In this document: piece after piece, positions 18,847 to 27,707 of the stretch | Layout of the letters: each line of letters starts with the position of its first letter | How positions within the stretch are numbered: the stretch's first letter is position 1 | The notes under the pieces: generated by a model | What the model was told of the DNA's origin: nothing | Database searches by the model: none | What the model saw: only the letters and a program-made list of their open reading frames with translations | Translations under genes and position numbers: made by a program | From: Candidatus Magasanikiibacteriota bacterium | GTDB taxonomy: Bacteria > Patescibacteriota > Patescibacteriia > Magasanikbacterales > 2-02-FULL-50-9b | NCBI GenBank assembly: GCA_023246755.1 | Contig: JAHFHU010000009.1 | Span: 1 to 32,929, forward strand | Direction of reading: 5' to 3' | DNA: 32,929 nucleotides

Positions 18847-19401
18847 GTGAAAATAAAAGTTGGAAAAGATCGGCTCGTGTGGGAGGGAAAGTTTTCGCGT
18901 GTGTATGAGCGCGAATTTTTTGGCGTTGATGGGAAACCGGGTACGTGGGAAGTTTTTGCGCGCAAAACGCATGGGCCCGTTGCGATTGTGATTCCCGTAA
19001 CTGAGAAGGGTGACGTGATTTTTTTGAAACATTTTCGTGTGCCACGCGCGGGGTATGTTTTGGAAACCCCGGCAGGCCTCATGGATCGGCGCGGCGAAAA
19101 GTCGATCGCGCTCGCACGACGCGAGTTGCTCGAAGAAACGGGCTATGTCGCACGGCGGATAAAATTTGTGGGGAGCGGCGCAAATAATGGCGGATTGCAA
19201 AACGAAGATTATCATTTTTTTATCGCGACTGGTTGCGTCAAAAAATCCGAGCCTGCATATGAAGCCGCAGAAGACATCGAAGTGTTACTCGTGCCACTCG
19301 CGCGTGTTGAAAAATTTTTGTCTGCTCGGCGCAATTTTGCCGTCGCTGCGCCGCTGTTCGGTGTTCCATATTTTCTTCGTCGCGCCGGGCTTCTCAATTG
19401 A
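18847..19401 (+). CDS. NUDIX hydrolase (ADP-ribose pyrophosphatase-like)
   Basis: Nudix-box region ETPAGLMDRRGEKSIALARRELLEETGYV; GTG start suggested. Confidence 0.88.
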   Translation: MKIKVGKDRLVWEGKFSRVYEREFFGVDGKPGTWEVFARKTHGPVAIVIPVTEKGDVIFLKHFRVPRAGYVLETPAGLMDRRGEKSIALARRELLEETGYVARRIKFVGSGANNGGLQNEDYHFFIATGCVKKSEPAYEAAEDIEVLLVPLARVEKFLSARRNFAVAAPLFGVPYFLRRAGLLN

Positions 19402-19426
19402 AATTTTTATCGGTAAATGCTAGACT
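19398..19426 (+). promoter_or_regulatory. promoter for tRNA-Ile
   Basis: TTGAAA, 17-nt spacer, TAGACT. Confidence 0.6.
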
Positions 19427-19447
19427 GCTGACGCAGCGAATTTATAC

Positions 19448-19521
19448 GGGCCCGTAGCTTAGTTGGTTAAAGCACAGTGCTTATAACGCTGGGATCGAGG
19501 GTTCGAGTCCCTCCGGGCCTA
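19448..19521 (+). tRNA. tRNA-Ile (anticodon UAU), CCA not encoded
   Basis: GGGCCCGTAGCTTAGTTGGTTAAAGCACAGTGCTTATAACGCTGGGATCGAGGGTTCGAGTCCCTCCGGGCCTA; arm CAGTG-CTTATAA-CGCTG. Confidence 0.9.
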
Positions 19522-19662
19522 TTTCAATGGATTTTGCAGCAAATTCAGCCAGTATTACAGCCAAAATTTCGTCGTTCAGTGTGAGGTTCGAGCAGAGGAC
19601 GCAGCGATGGTGCTCTTTTTTCGTTGTCGCTAGCGATGTGCGTAGGTTCGTTGCAGTTTAGC

Positions 19663-19725
19663 TCTTCCACGTGGAAGACTCGATCTGCCACGAGATTTGA
19701 AAGTGCTTTCAACAAGCGGTATCAT
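19663..19725 (+). promoter_or_regulatory. promoter with two dyad symmetries
   Basis: TCTTCCACGTGGAAGA (19663-19678); TTGAAAGTGCTTTCAA overlapping -35 TTGAAA (19697-19702), 17-nt spacer, TATCAT (19720-19725). Confidence 0.65.
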
Positions 19726-19733
19726 TGGCCTAT

Positions 19734-20318
19734 ATGTCAACACTTCAGATTCGAATACTCTTGGCCAATGTCGGCCTCGTCTTGGTCGCATTGGCGACAT
19801 GGAGCGGCTGTAAGGAGGATCCTACAGTCGTTGCCCCACATGGCTCTGTGAGCAACTGGGACCATGGGGTCATTTCGGTTTTTAGGGACGAAATCGTCGA
19901 GCGACAAATGTCGAATCCTAATCAGCGGGTTCAGGCCGAAGTCGCACTGCATGCGGCAGAACCTTTTGATACCCTTCAAAAGATCTGTGCATCTGGGAAG
20001 ATCGAAATTCGCAGCGTGTTATTTCAATTCCGCAACGGCATCGCCGGTAGAGTAGATCTCCAGCCGCGAACGGGTGCAAATTGCGCCACAGAATTTCGGG
20101 ATTTGGCCGCAAAGTCCTACGTAGATGCAGACCAAGATCAGGAAGGCGAATCATCAGACATACTGAATGGTAGGTTTACTGTCTATGGCCTCTACGTCGA
20201 AGGTTTGCCGGTTGAGATTATGAACGTCTGGAACGCAATCGCCGCAGTGCGAGCAATTCGTCTGGGTGTAGACTGGATGATTCCGACATCAACGATGCCG
20301 ATTTCTAATCTCAGGTAG
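19734..20318 (+). CDS. putative lipoprotein
   Basis: MSTLQIRILLANVGLVLVALATWSGC signal peptide with lipobox-like end. Confidence 0.7.
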   Translation: MSTLQIRILLANVGLVLVALATWSGCKEDPTVVAPHGSVSNWDHGVISVFRDEIVERQMSNPNQRVQAEVALHAAEPFDTLQKICASGKIEIRSVLFQFRNGIAGRVDLQPRTGANCATEFRDLAAKSYVDADQDQEGESSDILNGRFTVYGLYVEGLPVEIMNVWNAIAAVRAIRLGVDWMIPTSTMPISNLR

Positions 20319-20362
20319 GGCGTTGTGGGGGTGAGGATGCGCTGTCTGTACACAAAAATAAT

Positions 20363-21505
20363 TTACCCTCGCATCTTTGCACGCAATACATTGGTCACGC
20401 GGGTCGTCGCGTCGCCGAGTGAATAATTTTCAAGGTCAGAATGCGCATGTTCAGCAGTGCCGATCGTTTTGGAAAATCCGCTGCTTAAAAAATCCGCACG
20501 ATATGGTTTTTGCGCATCAATCATGACGCGAATATTGTGAGAGTTTTCCGGTGTTTCGTAGACGAGCGCGAAAACTTTGGTGTTCGGCGCGGTGTGAATT
20601 ATTTCGCCAACTAAATCAGCCAAATCAGATTCGGTCGCGCCCGCACGAACAAAATCCTCACGCGTCAAAACACTCCACATGAGCGGTTGCTGCACATCAG
20701 TTTGCAGGTGAGCTAAAACCGCACCCCACAATTTGAGCGCTGCAACGGAACGTTGACGGTAGAGGTGGTGTACAATCAGTTCGCGATCGCCACCGAGTGC
20801 GATCAATGCGCTTGCTGTTTGCAGCGTGTGTGCACTGACCGCACGTGTTTTAAAACTTTGTGTCGCGGCGATCATTCCCGTCAAGAGTAGATTTGCAGTT
20901 GGCGCGGTGATGCTCACGTGCGTTGCAATAAAAAGTTCATAGACAATTTCGGAAACGCTGGTGCGGGTGATATCAACAACATTGACGTGACCAAACTGTT
21001 CGTTCGATGCCGCGCAATCAACATTAACGATCGGTGCCGAATTGAAGAGCGCTGTGTTTGCAGAATACGTTGCACCGAGTGACGAAAAATCTTGTGCACC
21101 AACAACGATGATGAGATCAAAACGGAATTGCGACGAGTGCAGCGCGATGCGTTCGGTGTTGATCACACCCGATTTTGGTGCAACGGTAATGACGACAGCG
21201 CCATCGATAATTTCGTGTCGGATATTTTCGAGTCCATCAGGGCCGAGCGGAACGGTGATGGTTATGTCATGTAATTGTCCAACGTGCGGTTTGATTTGTG
21301 CGATGTCAGGCAAAAATTTTAGTGCGTGCGGCGCTGAGAAATGATCAGAAACAACCGTTGCGGTTTTACCGATTTGCGCGACGTATGCGGCAATAGCCAA
21401 GCTCGCCACGATTTCATCATGACTTGGATTGGGGCGACACACGATAAGCGCGGATCGCGTCGTGCGTAACACCTGCTCAAATTGTGCGGCGATAGCTAGT
21501 GCCAT
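20363..21505 (-). CDS. DHH-family phosphoesterase-like protein with degenerate motifs
   Basis: NPSHDEIVASLAIAAYV (motif I-like), IVNVDCAASNEQFGHVNVVD (DHH position), TANLLLTGMIAATQSFKT. Confidence 0.75.
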   Translation of the reverse strand: MALAIAAQFEQVLRTTRSALIVCRPNPSHDEIVASLAIAAYVAQIGKTATVVSDHFSAPHALKFLPDIAQIKPHVGQLHDITITVPLGPDGLENIRHEIIDGAVVITVAPKSGVINTERIALHSSQFRFDLIIVVGAQDFSSLGATYSANTALFNSAPIVNVDCAASNEQFGHVNVVDITRTSVSEIVYELFIATHVSITAPTANLLLTGMIAATQSFKTRAVSAHTLQTASALIALGGDRELIVHHLYRQRSVAALKLWGAVLAHLQTDVQQPLMWSVLTREDFVRAGATESDLADLVGEIIHTAPNTKVFALVYETPENSHNIRVMIDAQKPYRADFLSSGFSKTIGTAEHAHSDLENYSLGDATTRVTNVLRAKMRG

Positions 21506-21715
21506 TTTTCGCTAAAATTAGCCTCTAATTGATTCAATATCATACGATAAAATAGGTCGACGGTCAAGGCTTTTTTTGTCTGATTATCACTTTACAAAAA
21601 ATTATGCTAATGTTAAGCACAAATAATGGTTTATACGAATGATTTTGTTTACCGGCTTGACAACATTGCGCAGGTACGATTTTTTCGTTACTATTATCAA
21701 ACACATGATACCCGT

Positions 21716-24700
21716 ATGACCGAGATGCCCAAGGCTTACGAGCCACAACAATTTGAAGATGATTTATACGCGCGGTGGGAAAGTGCGGGTGCGTTTACGC
21801 CGGAAAATTTGCCGGATTTTCAAAATCGCGAACCGTATACGATCGTCGTGCCGCCGCCGAATGCAACAGCGACGCTGCATGTCGGTCACGCGTCAATGCT
21901 TGCGATTGAAGATGTTTTGATTCGGTATCATCGGATGAATGGTAAACGCGCGCTCTGGATTCCGGGCACGGATCACGCCGCACTCGCGACGCAAAACGTC
22001 GTTGAAAAAATGATTCAAAAGGAAGAGGGCGTGACGCGCCACGATTTGGGACGCGCGGAATTGGTGCGTCGGATCGAGGAGTTTGTTGAAAGCAAACGCG
22101 ATCGGATTAAATTGCAATTTCGAAAAATGGGTGCGTCGCTTGATTGGACACGTGAGGCGTTCACGCTTGACGCGCCGCGTTCGCTTGCGGTTCGAACGAT
22201 TTTTAAACGCATGTATGATGAAGGGGTGATTTATCGGGGTGACCGCGTGGTGAATTGGTGTCCGCGATGCGCTTCGACATTGTCGGACGACGAGTTAGAA
22301 ACAAAAACGCGAACGGCGTCACTGTATTATTTTAAATACGCGAAAGATTTTCCGATCACGATTGCGTCAACGCAGCCAGAAACAAAACTCGGTGACACGG
22401 CGGTCGCAGTGCATCCGCGCGATGAGCGTTATCAAAATTTGATTGGCGGGGTGTTGCAAGTTCCGTTTGGTGGGTCACGCGGCGTGGTGTTGCATCTGCG
22501 CGTGGTTGCGGATCACGGCGTTGAAAAAGATTTTGGAACGGGTGCGCTTGGTGTGACGCCGGCGCACAGCATGGTTGATTACGGCATGGCGATCGCACAT
22601 CAAATTCCGCTGGTGCAAATTATTGGCGAGGATGCGCGGATGCTTGAAACAGCGGGGCCAGATTACGCGGGCATGTCGGTTGCGGACGCGCGCACGAAGG
22701 TCGTTGCGTGGCTGCGCGCTGAAGGCCTGATCGAAAAAGAGGAGGAGACGGAACAAAATGTGCCGGTGTGTTCGCGGTGTGCGAGTGAAATTATTCCGTT
22801 GCCGAAGTTGCAGTGGTTTGTAAACGTCAACAAAAAATTTTCGTTTAAACATTCGCCGCGCGCGCCGCTTGCGGGAATTGAGGCGGGTTCGCTCGTGACG
22901 CTCAAAGAGACGATGCGGCATGTTGTTGAAACGCATCAGACCGCGATTATTCCGGAGCGTTTTGAAAAAATATATACGCACTGGGTTGATAATTTACGCG
23001 ATTGGTGTATCTCGCGACAGATTTGGTATGGTCATCGGATTCCGGTGTGGTATTGCGTTGCGCAAAAAACGGCGGAGTGTGGCGCACCGATTTGTTCCAT
23101 TGATGATCTGCTCATGTGTCCACATTGTAACGGCGCGGTTGATCAAGATCCCGATGTTTTGGATACATGGTTTTCAAGCGGGACGTGGACATTCACGACA
23201 CTCGGGTGGCCATATACGCGGGTGATTTTCGTGCGACATGGTGAGGCGTGGAGTAATGTGAACGGGGTGATGGATGCGGAAATTTTTGATGCGCAAAATG
23301 GATTGACGCCCGAAGGTGTGGCGCAGGCGCTTGTGTGTGCGGGGACATTGGTGCGCGAGGACGCGGCGATTATTTTGGCATCGCCGGTTTTGCGAACGAA
23401 AGAAACGGCGGAAATTTTGTCGGAAAAGTTGGGCCTTGAAATTCGATTCGATGAGCGGCTGCGCGAAATGGCGACGAGCGAGAATTTTAACGATCGTTCA
23501 GAGTCATTCATGCGGGACGCGCTTGAAGAATTTCAGGGGCGTACGGTTATTGTCGTGACGCATGCGGCGACGATTAGTTTGCTGAAAAATTATGGTGTAA
23601 GTTCGATGGAGACGACCGAGGCGTATCCGGCGCATGCGTGCGCGGTTGTTCGCGAGTTTGACGCGAGCGGTTCGCAGGTCGGGGATTTAAATGTGTATCA
23701 TCCGAACGCCGTGCTTGAAACGGGTTACGATATTTTGCCGAATTGGGTTGCGCGTATGATTTTGATGACAACGTATGCGCTCGGCGAAGTTCCGTTTCGC
23801 ACCGTGTATTTGCATGGGCTCGTGCGCGACGCAGAGGGGCGCAAGATGTCGAAGTCGCTTGGTAACGGGATCGATCCGCTCGATGTGATTCCAAAATATG
23901 GAACGGATGCGGTGCGTTTAGCGTTGCTGCTCGGGCAGTCGCCGGGAAATGATTTGCGCATGTCAGAAGAAAAAATTGCGGGCTTTCGGAATTTTACGAA
24001 TAAGTTGTGGAACGTTGCACGATTTATTTTGTCGTCGGGCGATTCATGTGTGGTCACCGCATCTGAAATTGATGAGTTGGAGCTCACCACGCTCGACAAA
24101 TGGTTGTTGTCGCGATTTGCCGATGTTGCTGCTGCGTTTAGTGGCGCGCTTGAGCGTCTTGAATTTTCGCGCGCCGGCGAATTGCTCCGTGATTTTACCT
24201 GGAACGAGTTGGCGGATTGGTATTTGGAGGGTGCGAAAGTTGAGGGTGGCAAAAGCGTGGTTTTGAACTATGTGTTGCAGAATTTGTTGAAGCTGTGGCA
24301 TCCATTTATGCCGTTTGTGACAGAGACGATTTGGCAGACGGCGTATGCGAAGGATGATAATGATTTTTTGATGGTTGCGCCATGGGTTGATTTTGGTGCG
24401 ATGACATTATATCCCGAGGCTGAGCATGAATTTGCACGTGCGCAACGGGTGATTGGTGCAATTCGTGCGCTTCGGGCGGACTACAAAGTTGCGGCGGGCG
24501 CGATCGTGCCGGTGACGATCGTGACAAAATTTAAACAGACACTGGCGTTGCAACAGCCGGTGATTGAAAAACTAGCGCGATGCGTGGTGTTGTTTGCGGA
24601 TACGGCGCCCGACGGTCAGCTCGCAACGGTCATTGAAGAGGGAACCATCACGATTCCGAAACCTGAAGCGGTTGGCGATTCACCCGACGAAAAAATCAAA

Positions 24701-24865
24701 CTCGAAGCCGAGCGCGATTCAGTTGCACATTATATCGAAAGTTTGCGTTCGAAATTGTCGAACGAAGAATTTGTTGGGCGTGCGCCGGCAAGCGTGATCG
24801 AAAAAGAGCGCGCGAAGTTAGCCGAGGCCGAGGAGCGGTTAGCGGCTATCGCAGAGCGACTCTAA
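21716..24865 (+). CDS. valS: valyl-tRNA synthetase carrying an internal histidine-phosphatase domain
   Basis: PPPNATATLHVGHA (HIGH), TQPETKLGDTAVAVHP, DVLDTWFSS, GRKMSKSLGN, C-terminal coiled coil; insertion about 23216-23686. Confidence 0.96.
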   Translation: MTEMPKAYEPQQFEDDLYARWESAGAFTPENLPDFQNREPYTIVVPPPNATATLHVGHASMLAIEDVLIRYHRMNGKRALWIPGTDHAALATQNVVEKMIQKEEGVTRHDLGRAELVRRIEEFVESKRDRIKLQFRKMGASLDWTREAFTLDAPRSLAVRTIFKRMYDEGVIYRGDRVVNWCPRCASTLSDDELETKTRTASLYYFKYAKDFPITIASTQPETKLGDTAVAVHPRDERYQNLIGGVLQVPFGGSRGVVLHLRVVADHGVEKDFGTGALGVTPAHSMVDYGMAIAHQIPLVQIIGEDARMLETAGPDYAGMSVADARTKVVAWLRAEGLIEKEEETEQNVPVCSRCASEIIPLPKLQWFVNVNKKFSFKHSPRAPLAGIEAGSLVTLKETMRHVVETHQTAIIPERFEKIYTHWVDNLRDWCISRQIWYGHRIPVWYCVAQKTAECGAPICSIDDLLMCPHCNGAVDQDPDVLDTWFSSGTWTFTTLGWPYTRVIFVRHGEAWSNVNGVMDAEIFDAQNGLTPEGVAQALVCAGTLVREDAAIILASPVLRTKETAEILSEKLGLEIRFDERLREMATSENFNDRSESFMRDALEEFQGRTVIVVTHAATISLLKNYGVSSMETTEAYPAHACAVVREFDASGSQVGDLNVYHPNAVLETGYDILPNWVARMILMTTYALGEVPFRTVYLHGLVRDAEGRKMSKSLGNGIDPLDVIPKYGTDAVRLALLLGQSPGNDLRMSEEKIAGFRNFTNKLWNVARFILSSGDSCVVTASEIDELELTTLDKWLLSRFADVAAAFSGALERLEFSRAGELLRDFTWNELADWYLEGAKVEGGKSVVLNYVLQNLLKLWHPFMPFVTETIWQTAYAKDDNDFLMVAPWVDFGAMTLYPEAEHEFARAQRVIGAIRALRADYKVAAGAIVPVTIVTKFKQTLALQQPVIEKLARCVVLFADTAPDGQLATVIEEGTITIPKPEAVGDSPDEKIKLEAERDSVAHYIESLRSKLSNEEFVGRAPASVIEKERAKLAEAEERLAAIAERL

Positions 24866-24875
24866 AATTGTCGGG

Positions 24876-25430
24876 CTAGACCGCGAACGGGGAGGTGTTG
24901 AGCATTGACACACATTCGCTGCGGCTTATAATTTTTTTGCGCTCCAGCGTCACGACGACGTCATCCGTGCGGCCATCGGATTTTTTGACGAGCCGCATAA
25001 CATCTTCGCGAACTTTTTCACACTCGACGCTTACGTGTGTTTTGAGATCTGTCGTGATTTCATCTTTGAGATCTTTTCCAAATTCAGCAAGTTTTTCATC
25101 AAGCTCATCATGCGTTACCGTCTCTGAAACGAGAAATGCTTGAGTTTCGATGATGTCGGCAGTGTTTCGTTCGAGATTTTCGACTTTGGTTGTCAGCGTT
25201 GTGAGTGATTTGATAACGTATTCCTCAAAAAGACTCGCGCCTTTGAGTGCGGCGATAACATGTTCTTCGAATGCGCTAGCACGTTTGAGCGCGGTGATAA
25301 CATGTTCTTCGAATGCGTTTGCATGTTTAAGTGAACTGATAACGTATGCTTCGAATGGTGTCGTTGGCTCGGGCGCCGCCGCTGGCTGAGTTGTGAGTTC
25401 TGCAAAATTTCCCCCCATAGGATTTTTCAA
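24876..25430 (-). CDS. hypothetical coiled-coil protein with 14-aa tandem repeats
   Basis: FEAYVISSLKHANA/FEEHVITALKRASA/FEEHVIAALKGASL/FEEYVIKSLTTLTT. Confidence 0.75.
   Translation of the reverse strand: MKNPMGGNFAELTTQPAAAPEPTTPFEAYVISSLKHANAFEEHVITALKRASAFEEHVIAALKGASLFEEYVIKSLTTLTTKVENLERNTADIIETQAFLVSETVTHDELDEKLAEFGKDLKDEITTDLKTHVSVECEKVREDVMRLVKKSDGRTDDVVVTLERKKIISRSECVSMLNTSPFAV
25188..25355 (-). repeat. 42-bp tandem repeat, 4 units, coding
   Basis: Period-42 repeats, e.g. GATAACATGTTCTTCGAATGCG twice. Confidence 0.85.
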
Positions 25431-25554
25431 AAAAATTACGATGACTGATGAGGCGAGTATAGCACCGGTATTTTTGTCGTCAAGTGTGGAAAACCAGTGG
25501 ATAAAAAATGAGCCACCCGACCCGCATGTGTTGTGCGAGAGGGGTGGTTGTTGG

Positions 25555-26067
25555 CTAAACCGAGATTCCTACGAGCGTGTCAGCGATTAGTTTCATCGCC
25601 GCACGTTCGATGAGGTTGTTCATCGTCGCGCCCCACTGATGCCATTTGATCGGCAAAAATTCTGCGTGGTGGGTGAAATATCCACGCATGATGCGTGTAC
25701 ATTTTGTGGCGTTCTTCAGACTTTGGAAGTTCACGTACGTTGGCAGCCCTCCCATCCTACGAGCGATTGAAGGGTCAATCGTCTCAGGGAGTCGGCTCAC
25801 GGGCAACTCCCATTCGATGGACGCAATGTTCCACGCATAATTTTTGACAGCAACGCATACGCAGCGACCGCGCGGGCCGATCATGATGCGTTCAATTCCG
25901 TCTAACGGACTTTTGACAACGCGTGACTCCTGGCCTGCGAGCACGATTCGAACAGTTTCTTGTGTGGTAAATTGTCCGAATTCTTGGCAGGCTGTAAGCT
26001 CATAGAAAACCCAGATGTCGTCCGGATTAAGTTTGACACGCAAGAATTGTTCAAGATCTTTTTCCAT
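25555..26067 (-). CDS. hypothetical protein
   Basis: 170-aa ORF, SD GGAGG on the minus strand upstream of ATG. Confidence 0.65.
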   Translation of the reverse strand: MEKDLEQFLRVKLNPDDIWVFYELTACQEFGQFTTQETVRIVLAGQESRVVKSPLDGIERIMIGPRGRCVCVAVKNYAWNIASIEWELPVSRLPETIDPSIARRMGGLPTYVNFQSLKNATKCTRIMRGYFTHHAEFLPIKWHQWGATMNNLIERAAMKLIADTLVGISV

Positions 26068-26089
26068 TAGAAACCTCCAAAGTGCACGG

Positions 26090-26443
26090 TTAGCGTTGTA
26101 ATACCCACAACACCATCAAATGAAGTTGTTTAATGTTTTCAGCATCGAACACACCGATTGGCGTGTTTATTTGCTCGTACTCACGGTGGTGACTTCGAGC
26201 TTCACCGATGTTGTGGATGTTGCCACCCAAAAATGTGTGCGACCAGATACCGCGATCGAGGTCGATTCTAACGCCGTATTTGTTGAGGTTTTGGCGTGTT
26301 GGGCGGACGAGCGCGACGCTGCATCCTGATCCATCAACCACCATCAGCACGAGGTGTTTTGAGCGGTACGGTTTTTTTAGGATCTGATAGTCTGCAACTG
26401 TTTTCCTCTGTTTTTCGATGTATGCATCCCAGACATTGCTCAT
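26090..26443 (-). CDS. hypothetical protein
   Basis: 117-aa ORF, SD AGGAAG upstream of ATG. Confidence 0.6.
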   Translation of the reverse strand: MSNVWDAYIEKQRKTVADYQILKKPYRSKHLVLMVVDGSGCSVALVRPTRQNLNKYGVRIDLDRGIWSHTFLGGNIHNIGEARSHHREYEQINTPIGVFDAENIKQLHLMVLWVLQR

Positions 26444-26523
26444 TTGATGCTTCCTGTGCGATTATCGCGTGCCTAGTGTGTCATGTGGATGGCTTGGTTG
26501 TCAATGGATGTGAGAGTTGGTGT

Positions 26524-26553
26524 TTGACAATTGGGCAACGAATGAATTAGTAT
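26524..26553 (+). promoter_or_regulatory. promoter for the first MazF-like gene
   Basis: TTGACA, 18-nt spacer, TAGTAT; AAGGAGGG before ATG 26589. Confidence 0.6.
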
Positions 26554-26588
26554 CAAACAAAATTTATAAACTTATCTTTAAGGAGGGT

Positions 26589-26990
26589 ATGTTTGGAATC
26601 ATTGCGCAGTTTAGAAATTGGTGCGGTCAGAAGGCTGAGTTGCATACAGGTACTGATGAGCCACTGATGTTTCGACAAGGAGAGATTTGGTGGTGCAGTA
26701 TCGGAATGAATGTGGGGAGCGAGCTATTTGGGAAAGGTGATCGATTTTTGCGTCCGGTTTTGGTACTCAAAAAATTTAGCAGAACCATGTTTCTTGGATT
26801 ACCACTAACGCTTCGTGAAAAACAAGGAAGTTGGTTTGTGGAAACTAATGTTGGCAGCGTACGTCGATGGGCGATACTAAGTCAGGCGCGCACGTATGAT
26901 TCTCGGCGATTTAACAATTGTGTTGGCGAGGTTGATCGCGAAACTCTCTCCCGGATTTTGTTGCAGTTTGTAAAATTAATTTCCTCTTAA
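26589..26990 (+). CDS. MazF/PemK-like toxin family protein (paralog 1)
   Basis: QGEIWWCSIGMNVGSELFGKGDRFLRPVLVLKKFSRTMFLGLPLT...AILSQARTYDSRRF. Confidence 0.8.
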   Translation: MFGIIAQFRNWCGQKAELHTGTDEPLMFRQGEIWWCSIGMNVGSELFGKGDRFLRPVLVLKKFSRTMFLGLPLTLREKQGSWFVETNVGSVRRWAILSQARTYDSRRFNNCVGEVDRETLSRILLQFVKLISS

Positions 26991-26993
26991 AAA

Positions 26994-27038
26994 AATCATC
27001 ACCCGCCCATTGCTGGGCGGGATCGCTGGGTAACCCCA
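26994..27038. repeat. 3' hairpin element, copy 1
   Basis: TCATCA-CCCGCCC-attgct-GGGCGGG-ATCGCTGGGTAACCCCAA. Confidence 0.65.
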
Positions 27039-27072
27039 AAGTATGTTTGAATGATAGCGCGGCTCGTTTTAG

Positions 27073-27126
27073 TTGTCAAATTGTGTGGCGGTATGATAAT
27101 TTCATGGCATTACAAACTATCGGGAG
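27073..27126 (+). promoter_or_regulatory. duplicated promoter/leader, copy 1
   Basis: TTGTCAAATTGTGTGGCGGTATGATAATTTCATGGCATTACAAACTATCGGGAG. Confidence 0.65.
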
Positions 27127-27133
27127 TAGTTTT

Positions 27134-27550
27134 ATGGAGGGATATAAAACAAAAGCAGGCAAAATCACGGGCATCACGTGGTCCGAGATTTCAAAAAAGG
27201 CGATGGTGCTGCATAAGCAGATCGCAGCAAGGACAAAGCGGCGGCCATATGTGCGCGCGGCGTACTTTGATAAACAGAAAATTTTTTTGGAATTGTATTG
27301 GCACCATCTGTACGAAAAACAAAATGTGCGCGATAAGGCGCGGCGCGTAAAATATTTTGCGTGCGCAATTGAATTGATTGAGCGGTCGCGGATGGAACCG
27401 ACGGTGAAAGAAAATCCAAACCGGCATGGGGAATTGCTGTATCGTTTTGTGGGGACAGCTGCGGGCGGCGAAGTGTTTATTGTGCAAATCAAAGAGGTGA
27501 AGCGTACGGGCGAAAAATGGTTGATGTCAGTGTTTCCAAAAAATGTGTAG
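27134..27550 (+). CDS. hypothetical protein, candidate BECR/RelE-like nuclease
   Basis: RRPYVRAAYFDKQKIFLELYWHHLYEK..RRVKYFACAIELIERSRMEPT..GELLYRFVGTAAGGEVFIVQIKE; overall pattern only. Confidence 0.55.
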   Translation: MEGYKTKAGKITGITWSEISKKAMVLHKQIAARTKRRPYVRAAYFDKQKIFLELYWHHLYEKQNVRDKARRVKYFACAIELIERSRMEPTVKENPNRHGELLYRFVGTAAGGEVFIVQIKEVKRTGEKWLMSVFPKNV

Positions 27551-27650
27551 CGGGTTGAGGAAAAAACAGAAAAAGGCTCCCGCCAAGTTGTGGTGTATAA
27601 ACCACGGAGGAAGTCTTTCTCTGAGTTTAGAGTAGCAGGAGCGAATTGGG

Positions 27651-27704
27651 CTGTCAAATTGCGTGGTAGTGTGATAAGGTCTGGCCATTACAAACTATCG
27701 GGAG
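27651..27704 (+). promoter_or_regulatory. duplicated promoter/leader, copy 2
   Basis: CTGTCAAATTGCGTGGTAGTGTGATAAGGTCTGGCCATTACAAACTATCGGGAG. Confidence 0.65.
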
Positions 27705-27707
27705 GGT

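Noticed and set aside
21506-21715. Upstream in-frame extension of ValS (from 21626)
   Set aside because: Homology-like sequence begins near MTEMPKAYEPQQFEDDLYARWE; the upstream residues look like translated promoter/leader DNA.
23216-23686. Insertion in valS as an intein
   Set aside because: No splice-junction Cys/Ser...His-Asn signature or homing-endonuclease motifs; the inserted residues instead carry histidine-phosphatase motifs.
25188-25355. Possible CRISPR-like array
   Set aside because: Period-42 repeats are contiguous, in frame and have no unique spacers; this is a coding tandem repeat.
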